A stretch of DNA of 64,000 nt, from positions 62,001-126,000 of the forward strand of contig CAZCCV010000001.1 of NCBI GenBank assembly GCA_964497515.1, written 5' to 3'. Positions 50,984 through 59,178 of this stretch are shown piece by piece. Made by a program: the position numbers and the translations under genes. Below the pieces are notes generated by a model that was not told the DNA's origin, searched no databases, and saw nothing but the letters and a program-made list of their open reading frames with translations. The stretch comes from CAZCCV01 sp964497515. Its GTDB lineage: Bacteria; Armatimonadota; UBA5829; DTLH01. The first letter of the stretch is position 1. Each line of letters opens with the position of its first letter.

Positions 50984-52230
50984 AAATAGTAATTGCGAAC
51001 AAGTACTATCACATAAGCGGGGGGCCTGAAAAATACCTGTTTGGGTTGTCGGAGCATCTCAAGCCGCTCGGTCACGATGTGATACCGTTTTCGCTAACGT
51101 ACGAACGCAATGAGCCATCCGAGTACAAAGACTATTTTCTAGAAGCCGCAGGTGGAGGCGAAGAGACAAAGCTGTATAAGATTCGGGGCGGAATCTCTAC
51201 AAAGTTTAGAATTGCAGCCCGTTCTATATACTCGTTACAGGCCAGAGATTCGCTGGAAAAGCTGATTACCGACACTGACGCCGACATCCTTTACTGCTTG
51301 AATATCGTCAACCATATGTCCCCAAGTATTATTGATGCGGCACACCGCAAGGGTATTCCGTCCGTTATGCGGTTATCCGACTACAACCTGGTCTGCGCCA
51401 ACTACCTTTATCTTCGGGATGACAGAGTCTGCACCGACTGTGAGCGCGGGTTTCATCATGCACTGATACACAAGTGTGTTTATGGTTCGTTATCGGCTAC
51501 TGCGGTACGTGTCAGTGCGATGTGGATTCACAAAGCGCTCAGGATCTACAACAAAGTGGGAGCGTTTGTTACTCCCGCAATGTTCATGCGAAACACACTA
51601 ATCAGAAACGGCTATCCGGCAGAAAAGATTCATTATATCCCCACCTTTGTAGATGCCCACAACTGGGTTCCACGTTATGATAACGACGGCTATGTGTTGT
51701 ATTTCGGCAGGCTTACCCCAGAAAAGGGGATTGAGTTCCTGCTGAGATCGTATATTACTTCAGGAATATCCGATCCGCTTATGGTGGTTGGGGAGTGTCC
51801 GAACAACTATATGGATGAGGTGAAGTCTCGGGTAGGAGAGTCCAATCTGAGCAAGGTATCCTTCCTGGGGCTTAGAACGGGTGAGGAACTCCGTAACATT
51901 GTCCGTGGAGCAAAGTATGTCGTTGTCCCATCGCTCTGTTACGACAATTCTCCTAATGTTGTCTATGAATCGTTTGCTGCAGGGAAGCCTGTGATTGGTT
52001 CCGCCCTGGGCGGGCTCTGTGAACAGATTTCAGATGACACAGGTGAACTTGTGGAGCCGGGGAACACTGTAATGCTGGCAGAAGCTATGACCAGGCTCTC
52101 TCAGACCTCGGGACTCGTGGGGCAGTTGGGCCGTAACGCCAGAGCCAAAGTAGAGAGAGAACACAGTGTAGAGACTCATATGGAGCGCTTGCTTACTCTC
52201 TTCCAGCAGCTTATTTCCGAGAAATGCTAG
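50980..52230 (+). CDS. Family 4 glycosyltransferase
   Basis: 416 aa from TTG 50980. IVIANKYYHISGGPEKYLFGL is the acceptor half start; RLSDYNLVCANYLYLRDDRVC...C...HHALIHKCVYGS carries a conserved Cys-containing block seen in a branch of GT4 enzymes. The donor half has VLYFGRLTPEKGIEFLL and CYDNSPNVVYESFAAGKPVIGSALGGL. Last gene of the continuous polysaccharide run. Confidence 0.93.
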   Translation: MKIVIANKYYHISGGPEKYLFGLSEHLKPLGHDVIPFSLTYERNEPSEYKDYFLEAAGGGEETKLYKIRGGISTKFRIAARSIYSLQARDSLEKLITDTDADILYCLNIVNHMSPSIIDAAHRKGIPSVMRLSDYNLVCANYLYLRDDRVCTDCERGFHHALIHKCVYGSLSATAVRVSAMWIHKALRIYNKVGAFVTPAMFMRNTLIRNGYPAEKIHYIPTFVDAHNWVPRYDNDGYVLYFGRLTPEKGIEFLLRSYITSGISDPLMVVGECPNNYMDEVKSRVGESNLSKVSFLGLRTGEELRNIVRGAKYVVVPSLCYDNSPNVVYESFAAGKPVIGSALGGLCEQISDDTGELVEPGNTVMLAEAMTRLSQTSGLVGQLGRNARAKVEREHSVETHMERLLTLFQQLISEKC

Positions 52231-52566
52231 CTCGGCAGTCAATATTAAGTGAGTTCTCGACCCGTTCGTGATCCAGGCTGCGCTATCCCTGCATATCCCA
52301 CAATACGGAACGTAACTCCACTTTTTATGGTCTAATAGAGTGTTGCCTCAGTTGACCCCTGTCAAAAACACTGGGGGATGAGGATTGAAATACCGCACCA
52401 GATGGGCAGTATCAAACAAAAACCCGTACAATTCCCGAGCAGCTGGTACTATGCAAAGAGGGAATAAGCACTGTGGCTCAGGGACAGCGCCGGGGGGCGC
52501 CGGGCTCAAAATTGTCTGTCTTGAGTCGAATTCACCCTTGCGGGATGGTAAGCAGAGGTTACACAG
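52231..52566 (+). other. Gene-free leader upstream of the GHL15 lipoprotein, possibly structured
   Basis: 336 bases without a credible gene. It holds several short inverted repeats: CCTCA (52346-52350) / TGAGG (52379-52383) enclosing CCCC/GGGG, GCGCC (52487-52491) / GGCGC (52496-52500), and CTCAA (52505-52509) / TTGAG (52521-52525). A TCTAAT box at 52330-52335 could be a -10. The stretch from about 52340 to the ATG looks like a folded 5' leader but matches no riboswitch that I recognise. Confidence 0.4.
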
Positions 52567-53913
52567 ATGAATCATTCTCCAGTCCCCAATAGATGGGCGA
52601 AATGCAGGGCGGTGGCAGTGCTATGTGGCGTTGGGATGTCGCTGTTGCTTGCCGGCTGCGGAGGCGGCGGTGGTAGTAGCACTGCGGGAAGCACCGGGAG
52701 CACGGGGCACAGTACCGCTCCGTCTGATCGCGGCGGTGCAGGGCCCACAGGTACCAGATCCGTCAAGCTTATGAACATGCACAACTGGATTCTTGCAGGT
52801 GACGCAAGGCCGGGAAACGCAGAGTTCGATGCAGCGCTGCGAACTGCGGCGAAAAAAGACAATGTCATTATGACTGAGATGTACTGGTGGCAACGCGTTA
52901 CTCCTCAGATGATCAAAGCTATCAATCCACAAGCCAAGGTTTATCTTTGGTACGACCTCTGTGTGAAATCAGATTTTGAACCCGACTGGGCGTTCAACAA
53001 CAACGACAAAAGCCGAATGCAGTTGACTGTTCTGAAGTCGACTATCGACGAAAACGATTGGTGGCTGCGCGGCAAGAACGGAGAAATCATCAAGGAGCAC
53101 GAACACACCTGGTTTGTGGATGTCGGCAAACCCGGTTACAAAGAGGAGTTCCTGAAGAATGTGTTAGAGAAAAATGCCGGCAAGGGTTTTGACGGATTCG
53201 TTTTTGACTACTGGTGGTTCCGAATCGATCAGTTCTGCAAGAACAACCGACCTGTCGACTACCCGACCGACGAGGATTGGTTCAACAAAGCCTGGAAACC
53301 GTTTATCCAGTACGTTTGCACGGGTCTTCACGAGGCTGGTTACAAAGTCATCGGCAACTGTGCCGGAGAGTATATGACTGGTAACGCCAAGATCGACTGG
53401 ATGCGCACACAGCTTGATGGAGTAATCTACGAGCAAGGTGCTGTCGACTGGGGTGATGATCCCCACAACAGCGCGTGGCTGCCGGGATCGACTGTTACAG
53501 CGCGTATCAATCGCATCAATCAGGATCCAATGGAAGTCTGGGTCGGCAATCACGGCGTGCGAAAGAATGCGCCTGAAGCTGAAAGAAGAAAGCTTGTTGC
53601 CCTGGCTATGTATTATGTAGCTATTCCGAAATCACAAGAGAAGCGCTGCTTCAGCGTTCAGTGGGACAATACTTCCTACTGGGATCCGCTGTGGGATCTG
53701 AACATCGGCACTCCTGTCGATGCAGCTCCCGAGAAACTTGGAACTTACTCTTGGGTGAGGACATATACCAACGGCGTAGTGTTGTTGAACTACGAATCGA
53801 ACACGACTGCATCATACACACTCAACAAGACATATCGTGATATTGATGGAAAAGTCTACAGCGGCAAAGTGCAGATTCCGCCGCACACGGGTATGATTCT
53901 CGTGGACAACTAA
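52567..53913 (+). CDS. Glycosyl-hydrolase-like family 15 (GHL15) lipoprotein
   Basis: 448 aa. Signal peptide with lipobox LLAGC (Cys31), a Gly/Ser/Thr linker (to about 65), then a TIM-barrel-like domain: VYLWYDLCVKSD, NDWWLRGKNGEII, WFVDVGKPGYKEEFLKNVLE, GFDGFVFDYWWF (candidate acidic residues) and VIGNCAGEYM. The order and spacing match the putative glycoside hydrolase family GHL15; activity has not been proved for the family as far as I know. A C-terminal beta domain (YTNGVVLLNYESNTTASYTL) follows. It may act on the exopolysaccharide made by the genes upstream. Confidence 0.85.
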   Translation: MNHSPVPNRWAKCRAVAVLCGVGMSLLLAGCGGGGGSSTAGSTGSTGHSTAPSDRGGAGPTGTRSVKLMNMHNWILAGDARPGNAEFDAALRTAAKKDNVIMTEMYWWQRVTPQMIKAINPQAKVYLWYDLCVKSDFEPDWAFNNNDKSRMQLTVLKSTIDENDWWLRGKNGEIIKEHEHTWFVDVGKPGYKEEFLKNVLEKNAGKGFDGFVFDYWWFRIDQFCKNNRPVDYPTDEDWFNKAWKPFIQYVCTGLHEAGYKVIGNCAGEYMTGNAKIDWMRTQLDGVIYEQGAVDWGDDPHNSAWLPGSTVTARINRINQDPMEVWVGNHGVRKNAPEAERRKLVALAMYYVAIPKSQEKRCFSVQWDNTSYWDPLWDLNIGTPVDAAPEKLGTYSWVRTYTNGVVLLNYESNTTASYTLNKTYRDIDGKVYSGKVQIPPHTGMILVDN

Positions 53914-53948
53914 TAACGAAGTGATAGTCGAGTGAGTTCATCTGGCTA

Positions 53949-53979
53949 AGAGGGTGGGGATATATCCCCACCCTCTTTT
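53949..53979 (+). terminator. Rho-independent terminator after the GHL15 gene
   Basis: AGAGGGTGGGGAT / ATCCCCACCCTCT: a near-perfect 13-bp stem with a tiny loop followed by TTTT. Confidence 0.92.
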
Positions 53980-54165
53980 CGTGTTTTGCATTGACCCCAA
54001 TTGCCATCGAGCCTCTATCGAGTAACGAGAAATAGAAAACTCCTAGCACAGTATCTCCTCTGTGCGTCGCTCCATTCGATTTCCATTAGATGAAAGACGA
54101 CAGTGTCAGGTTCTGTCAGAAGGTTTAGCTGTTAGAACTACCTGTTTTTGAGCTCTGCAGTAGCA

Positions 54166-54190
54166 AACCTCGCAATTGGGCGGGGTTTTT
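54166..54190 (+). terminator. Terminator-like hairpin just upstream of the second sigma-54 promoter
   Basis: AACCTCGC (54166-54173), loop AATTGG, GCGGGGTT (54180-54187), then TTT. An 8-bp stem with one G-T pair and five T residues in total. It ends eight bases before the -24 element, so it could insulate that promoter from readthrough. Confidence 0.65.
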
Positions 54191-54197
54191 CACCCTT

Positions 54198-54213
54198 TGG
54201 CACGTTTCTTGCC
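54198..54213 (+). promoter_or_regulatory. Sigma-54 (-24/-12) promoter of the second PEP-CTERM gene
   Basis: TGGCACGTTTCTTGCC: GG at 54199-54200, GC at 54211-54212, ten bases between, matching TTGGCACG-N4-TTGC. Transcription is expected from about 54223. The resulting ~117-base leader opens with a hairpin AGCAGCC (54229-54235) / GGCTGCT (54244-54250), which may stabilise the mRNA 5' end. Confidence 0.85.
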
Positions 54214-54339
54214 GCCAGAAAAGAGGTTAGCAGCCATGCTTTTGGCTGCTTCCAAATGCCGGGCGCCCCGTTTTCAACAGCAACAAGTTACCACGCCTGT
54301 TTGGAGACGAACGTTCCGTTCTTTGAAAGGAGCAAATCG

Positions 54340-55008
54340 ATGAAGAGAATTCTTTCAATCTCTGTGTTACTCTTGGTTGCTGCTATGGGACTGTCTTTTG
54401 GGTCTATTGTGGAGGATGCTTGGTGGATCAGCTTCGAACCGAGTGAGCGAGGTGACTATCCCAGCGATAACTATCTGTTGATAGGCTGGGACACCGATTA
54501 CACAGACGGCATTGACGATCATCCAATAGACGGCTACGAGGATGTTCAGCCCTGGGTGTTCCCCGGAGAGACATCAGCGGTAGTTGACTCGCTCTTCCCC
54601 GGTACAGGTGACCATTACTCCCTTTCCGATTTCCGTGCACCTGTCAGTGAGGATCCAACTCCCAAAACGTGGAATTGTCGTATCTACTACATTATGGGTG
54701 AGGGTTCGAGCAATGTCATCGATCCGATCCAGGTGAGCGTAGCTCAGGAAGGCCCGGACTACGATTATTCGTTCGGACCGATCCGCATTTTCTGCCCCGA
54801 CGCTATTGGTCAGCAGGAATGGATCTTCGATGCCGACAATCCGTGGCAAGACTTCGTGTTCATGGTGCCAGGCAACCCTGTGGAACAGTACGCTTCGCTG
54901 ACTGTTACCGCTGGCCCTGTTGTTCCTGAGCCAGGCAGTATGCTAACGCTCGCGGGTGGGCTTCTGGGATTTGCCGGTATTGGGCTCCGCAAGAGAGTGC
55001 AGAAGTAG
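54340..55008 (+). CDS. PEP-CTERM sorting-domain secreted protein
   Basis: 222 aa from ATG 54340 (GAAAGGAG before it). Signal peptide MKRILSISVLLLVAAMGLSFG; C-terminal VPEPGS, hydrophobic helix (MLTLAGGLLGFAGIGL) and RKR. The body is acidic, rich in Asp, Tyr and Trp (DAWWISFEPSERGDY), and beta-like; it shares general composition and length with the PEP-CTERM protein at 8 kb but no obvious motif beyond the sorting signal. A long upstream in-frame reading from 54148 overlaps the promoter and is rejected. Confidence 0.9.
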   Translation: MKRILSISVLLLVAAMGLSFGSIVEDAWWISFEPSERGDYPSDNYLLIGWDTDYTDGIDDHPIDGYEDVQPWVFPGETSAVVDSLFPGTGDHYSLSDFRAPVSEDPTPKTWNCRIYYIMGEGSSNVIDPIQVSVAQEGPDYDYSFGPIRIFCPDAIGQQEWIFDADNPWQDFVFMVPGNPVEQYASLTVTAGPVVPEPGSMLTLAGGLLGFAGIGLRKRVQK

Positions 55009-55166
55009 TATCGGGTTGTAACACATAATCAGGCGCAAGGCATTAGACAATTGGAGCGGGGGACTCTTGAAACGGGTCGTTCGCTCCTGTTGTTATAGGA
55101 CTGGATAAACTAATTTGAGGCAGAGTTGAGTAAGCAGCGGGTGTTTGCTGTTGCTCACAGTTGGTG

Positions 55167-55194
55167 GAAGGGATGGTCTCGCCCCCATCCTTTC
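55167..55194 (+). terminator. Terminator between the PEP-CTERM and ArnT-like genes
   Basis: GAAGGGATGG (55167-55176) / CCATCCTTTC (55185-55194), 10 bp with one G-T pair, loop of eight. An earlier weaker repeat (GGAGCG...CGCTCC, about 55052-55088, followed by TGTTGTT) may also take part. Confidence 0.6.
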
Positions 55195-55272
55195 TGCCTA
55201 CTCATAAGAGGAATATTGATCTCCAGAGGTTAAGAATGCATAGGACACCTAATCCCTGGAGGTTACAGGAGT

Positions 55273-57012
55273 TTGTTAGAGCGTTTGGGTAAGCTGCCGT
55301 GCTGGTCGCATTGGGTAATACTCCTAGCAGGCTGCAGCTTGTATTTTTTTGTTTGGATTGGCCACGTTCCACTTACGGAAATAGATGAAGCTCGTTTCAC
55401 CGAAGCCACCCGAGAGATGGTTGTCGGTGGAGACTATATTATCCCCCATTTCAACTGGGAGCCTAGGTATCGCAAACCGGTACTCATCTACTGGCTGCAG
55501 GCTAGATCGATGAAGCTTTTTGGCCAGACCGAAACTGCTGCACGGGTGCCATCTGGTCTTGCCACAACACTGATAGTACTCCTCACGTATTCGTTGCTCA
55601 GGAACAATCTCTTAGCAAATGCCGAGAAAGACCACGAACGAAGAGCGAATGGAGCGGCACTCTTGGGCGCTGCCGCAATGATTACGATTCCACTCGCGGC
55701 AGTATGGTCAAGGGCAGCCGTTTCCGATGGTGTGCTCACTTTTTGGATTACGGTCTCGCTTCTGTGTCTCTTCAAGGCTGATTTGGCCGGAGCAGCGACG
55801 CCCGGAGAGAGAAATAGATCTGCGCGCAACTGGTACTGGCTGGCGTCAATCTCAGCAGGGATGGCGTTTCTTACAAAAGGTCCTATAGGCATAGCGATAC
55901 CGTTTATCGCGTGGATGTTCTATCACATACGGCAGAGAGATTTGTGGCGGGCAGCGCGACAGATGCCGTGGATTACGGCTATAGGATTATTCATTCTGGT
56001 TGGAGCACCTTGGTATGTTGCCACGTATCTCGTGGATGGCCCAGCTTTTCTCAAATGGTTTTTCTTGAGGGAAAATGTGGAGCGTTACACATCGACTATG
56101 CACGGCTGGGGTGGCAAGTTTCCGTTTTGCCTTATGTGGTATCCGCTCGCCTCATTACTGCTGGCGTTTCCACTTAGCGCGTATCTTGTGCACGATCTGA
56201 TAAGCCCATTTGGTGGAAATCGCAGTATGTGTGAGCAAAATGTGCTCTTGCGATTGCGACGTTTTGCCTGGTGTTGGGTGCTGGCAGTAATCGGGGTATT
56301 CTCACTTTCTCGCACGCAGTTTCCTCATTACGTTCACAGCATCATTGGAGGAGTTGGAATCCTGTTCACGCTGCATCTGTACGGAAGATTCTTGCGAGAG
56401 GAAGAGCCGAGGGGTGCAGCGAGAGGTGTGGAGACTGGGTTATTGGCACTGTTTGGCACCGCCTTTGCCGGGCTTCTCATCAGGTCTTTGATGATAGGTC
56501 AGGGGAAAGGCGGCAGGATAGGGGAGTATCCTTATCCTGAACTAGCTGCAAAGCTAATACTGGGCATCCTCGTGGTTGCCTGGGTGATATTTATGATTGG
56601 CGTTGTATGTCGTCGCGTTCGGGTATCGTGGACACTCTCCGGATGGGCGATTACAATGGCGGCTGTAGTGCTTGGGATTGGCCCGATGTTTGTGCGAAGC
56701 ATTTACCAGCCAACTGTGGAGATGGGTGAGTATCTGAAGAGCCTGCCCTCTGACAAGATGATTATCAGCTTTTGTTGCGAGAATCCGGAAGGGTTGGTAT
56801 TTTACTCAGAGCGAAGGATTGAGTTTTTTGCCAGAAAGGGTGGAGAGGCTGATCCGTTAAGTGCAGTGACAGAGAAGATAAAGGAAGCGGGAGATGCCGT
56901 AGTGGTTACCGATGACTCCGGGATGGAGGAGCTGCGCGATGTGGGCAATGTTGCTCTGCTGAAGCTGAAGAGCATAGGGAAGAGTGTCGTGGTGGAGGTT
57001 GTATCCAGATAA
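55273..57012 (+). CDS. ArnT-like GT39/GT83 membrane glycosyltransferase
   Basis: 579 aa from TTG 55273 (GGAGG ten bases before). About 12 TM helices. The first periplasmic loop contains the acidic pair PLTEIDEARFTEATREMV, followed by YRKPVLIYWLQA, the standard ArnT/PMT signature; AFLTKGPIGIAIP and SLSRTQFPHYV are further conserved blocks. It transfers a sugar from polyprenyl phosphate to a lipid or protein at the outer face. The donor could come from the ALG5-like enzyme at 34.8 kb. Its stop abuts the PAP2 start. Confidence 0.92.
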   Translation: MLERLGKLPCWSHWVILLAGCSLYFFVWIGHVPLTEIDEARFTEATREMVVGGDYIIPHFNWEPRYRKPVLIYWLQARSMKLFGQTETAARVPSGLATTLIVLLTYSLLRNNLLANAEKDHERRANGAALLGAAAMITIPLAAVWSRAAVSDGVLTFWITVSLLCLFKADLAGAATPGERNRSARNWYWLASISAGMAFLTKGPIGIAIPFIAWMFYHIRQRDLWRAARQMPWITAIGLFILVGAPWYVATYLVDGPAFLKWFFLRENVERYTSTMHGWGGKFPFCLMWYPLASLLLAFPLSAYLVHDLISPFGGNRSMCEQNVLLRLRRFAWCWVLAVIGVFSLSRTQFPHYVHSIIGGVGILFTLHLYGRFLREEEPRGAARGVETGLLALFGTAFAGLLIRSLMIGQGKGGRIGEYPYPELAAKLILGILVVAWVIFMIGVVCRRVRVSWTLSGWAITMAAVVLGIGPMFVRSIYQPTVEMGEYLKSLPSDKMIISFCCENPEGLVFYSERRIEFFARKGGEADPLSAVTEKIKEAGDAVVVTDDSGMEELRDVGNVALLKLKSIGKSVVVEVVSR

Positions 57013-57678
57013 ATGCTGGGTTTGCAGAGTAGTTTATCGAAGAAGGTTGTGCTACGGTGGGTACTGCTGGCCGCCGTTTTTTCTATGTGTATGTTTTGCA
57101 CCAACGTTTGTGCAACTCCTAGCGACACGGGATATGAAGAGATTGCAGAAGAGTCCTTTGAGAATTTCCCACTCAATGTGTCACTGTTTCGCGCAGTGAA
57201 CGATTGTCATTCTCCGGCTGCTGACACATTCTTCCAAATCGTATGGTTTTTGGGCACAGGGTTTTTTCTCGCTCCAATCTTTGCTGTAGTCTGGTTTTGG
57301 CGCAGAGATAAGACGAAAGTGTTCGTTCTGACAATTGCAATAGAGACTGCAATAGTGCAAATCATCAAGCAGGTCACTATGCAGCCACGCCCACTTAAGA
57401 TGCTGCCGGATGTTCATACTATTGCAGGCTTGGAACAATTGAACAGGTCTTTTCCGTCGGGAGATGTGGCGATGGTATTCGCTGTTTTGGCAGCGCTTTG
57501 GCCTGGCGAACGGCTGTGGCTGAAGATTGTCCTTGTATCATACGGTCTGCTGGTAGCCTACGAGCGGATTTATATTGGCGTGCATTTTCCGTTGGATACT
57601 TTCGTGGGAGCACTTATTGGAGTGGCCTCTGGGCTGATTGGATGGCGGATTATATTGCGAAAGAGGCGATGCAGCTAA
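57013..57678 (+). CDS. PAP2-family membrane phosphatase with PSGD variant motif
   Basis: 221 aa, five or six TM helices. Phosphatase motifs: K119-x6-R126-P127 (KQVTMQPRP), then P148-S-G-D151 where the family usually has PSGH, and R185-x5-H191-x3-D195 with Glu in place of the usual Ser before Arg. The nucleophilic His191 and its Asp are kept. Likely acts on a polyprenyl or lipid diphosphate, recycling carrier after the ArnT-like reaction. The ATG follows directly on the previous stop codon (TAAATG). Confidence 0.88.
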   Translation: MLGLQSSLSKKVVLRWVLLAAVFSMCMFCTNVCATPSDTGYEEIAEESFENFPLNVSLFRAVNDCHSPAADTFFQIVWFLGTGFFLAPIFAVVWFWRRDKTKVFVLTIAIETAIVQIIKQVTMQPRPLKMLPDVHTIAGLEQLNRSFPSGDVAMVFAVLAALWPGERLWLKIVLVSYGLLVAYERIYIGVHFPLDTFVGALIGVASGLIGWRIILRKRRCS

Positions 57679-58628
57679 TTGCCGCCATCTTTGTTTAATC
57701 CTGCTGCTATTGAAGGGACAAATGCGGCGCCGGGCAGGCTTGCTATTACCAGGAACGTGCGGAGCAGCAGTGCTACGGCCATGGCAGTGGGTGCCGGAAC
57801 ACCAGCACACGTATAAACATAAGCGACGGAGATTTCCTGCACACCCAGCCCGTTTATGGAAATCGGCAGCAGAGTCAGAAAATAGACGATTGTCCAACCC
57901 TCGGCTATAACCAGGAACGAAAGCGGATGCTGCATTCCTACGAGCAGTATTGCGATTGATGTGAAGTAGCCCAGCATATGAATGCAGGTGAACCCCAGTG
58001 CGCCGAGGAGATGCCCAGGCCGTTTCATCCCCTGACCGAGAGCGCCAAATGTGTTGGCAAACAACTTTTTCACTCTGGTACCGAAGCTATTTGCTCCATT
58101 TGAGCTCAACCCGAGCAGTAGCGGAAAAGCATCTGCCGTTCTGAAAGTGTAGGCGGACGCAGATGGTTTCAGCAGCGTAGGAAACACTGGTATACCAAAC
58201 GGCATAATCATAAGCATACCAAACATACCGACGAGCCTGTCGAGGACGAGAGATGCAGCGCACCGGGCGGCGTCATATTTTAGCTGTACTGCTCCAGCGA
58301 GTCTTGCGATGTCCCCTCCAACAGTTGTGGGCAGAAAATTAGATGCAAAAAGGCCTGCGAAGGTCAGTGAAAGAGTATGTTTTGCGGGGATTCGGATGTC
58401 GAGAGCTTTTAACAACACGTGCCACCGGGCAACTGTTGCAAATCGCGAAACGACTATCGCAGCAAACGCCAGTAGCACCTGCCAGAGGGCTATTTCACGG
58501 AGCGTTCCCGCAACATCCCTCCAGCCGTGCTTTGAAAGCAGAAACACGAGCAGACCCAGAGAGGCTATAGTGCCGATAGCCCGGATAACTGGGCTTTTCG
58601 ACGGCCTTCTATGTTGCTGGGGCACCAT
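57675..58628 (-). CDS. YbhN/lysylphosphatidylglycerol-synthase-TM family membrane protein
   Basis: 317 aa, about eight TM helices (UPF0104/flippase-like domain). Conserved blocks: GLFASNFLPTTVGGDIARL, SLVLDRLVGMFGMLMI and LLPISINGLGVQEISVAYVY. Members help lipid transport or modification; no catalytic C-terminal domain is present. Convergent with the PAP2 gene, the last four bases overlapping. RBS weak (CTAAGGAG before the ATG seen as ACTCCTTAG on plus). Confidence 0.9.
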   Translation of the reverse strand: MVPQQHRRPSKSPVIRAIGTIASLGLLVFLLSKHGWRDVAGTLREIALWQVLLAFAAIVVSRFATVARWHVLLKALDIRIPAKHTLSLTFAGLFASNFLPTTVGGDIARLAGAVQLKYDAARCAASLVLDRLVGMFGMLMIMPFGIPVFPTLLKPSASAYTFRTADAFPLLLGLSSNGANSFGTRVKKLFANTFGALGQGMKRPGHLLGALGFTCIHMLGYFTSIAILLVGMQHPLSFLVIAEGWTIVYFLTLLPISINGLGVQEISVAYVYTCAGVPAPTAMAVALLLRTFLVIASLPGAAFVPSIAAGLNKDGGN

Positions 58629-58737
58629 TAGACTCCTTAGGGATGAAGACTTCCACTGTTCGGGATGGTCTGACTTTACCAGATTGCTTATCGAGGGTCA
58701 AGAGCAGCAGCGATACCAAAAACAATCGACCGGTGGG

Positions 58738-59142
58738 TTACAGGGGAGAGCGGATTAGCAGCACCGGTATAGATACATCGTGGCGCACTTTGGTGGCTAC
58801 GCTGCCATAGATTACATCATAAATGCCTTTGTGGCCGTGGGTAGCCATTGCAATCAGATCGACACCGCGTCTGATAGCTTCTCTAACTATCTCGTCGGCA
58901 GGCTCTCCGGGCACAACTACTGGTTCTGCCTGGATACCCTGAGCCTTGAGGCGTTCTGCTACTCCTCGAACACAGGCTTCAGATTCCTCTGTCTCGTGGA
59001 TCATCTGGTCGCGTGTGTGCGAGTGCGCAACTCTGAGCAGGATAACGTGAGAGTTATGAATACGTGCTAACTCGATAATATGTTCAATAATGACTTCATC
59101 CGTAGGTGAAGCGTCCAATGCAACCAGAATTGTCTTGTACAT
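58738..59142 (-). CDS. Universal stress protein, UspA family
   Basis: 134 aa. Opens MYKTILVALDASPTDE; the ATP-binding signature G-x2-G-x9-G-S is present in ATHGHKGIYDVIYGSVATKV and the chain ends IPVLLIRSPL. So it is of the ATP-binding type. It lies 36 bp downstream of the Nramp gene on the same strand and may be co-transcribed with it. Confidence 0.94.
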   Translation of the reverse strand: MYKTILVALDASPTDEVIIEHIIELARIHNSHVILLRVAHSHTRDQMIHETEESEACVRGVAERLKAQGIQAEPVVVPGEPADEIVREAIRRGVDLIAMATHGHKGIYDVIYGSVATKVRHDVSIPVLLIRSPL

Positions 59143-59178
59143 CGCCTGAGTTTACCTTTGTGTGCGTAGAGTGTGTCG

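Noticed and set aside
52385..52570. Open frame of 61 codons in the leader before the GHL15 gene
   Set aside because: No Shine-Dalgarno, composition unlike the neighbouring proteins, and it runs into the next gene's start.
56454..56469. A fourth -24/-12-like match, TGGCACCGCCTTTGCC, on the plus strand
   Set aside because: It lies inside the ArnT-like coding sequence (residues Gly-Thr-Ala-Phe-Ala-Gly) with no gene start nearby downstream, so codon constraint explains it.
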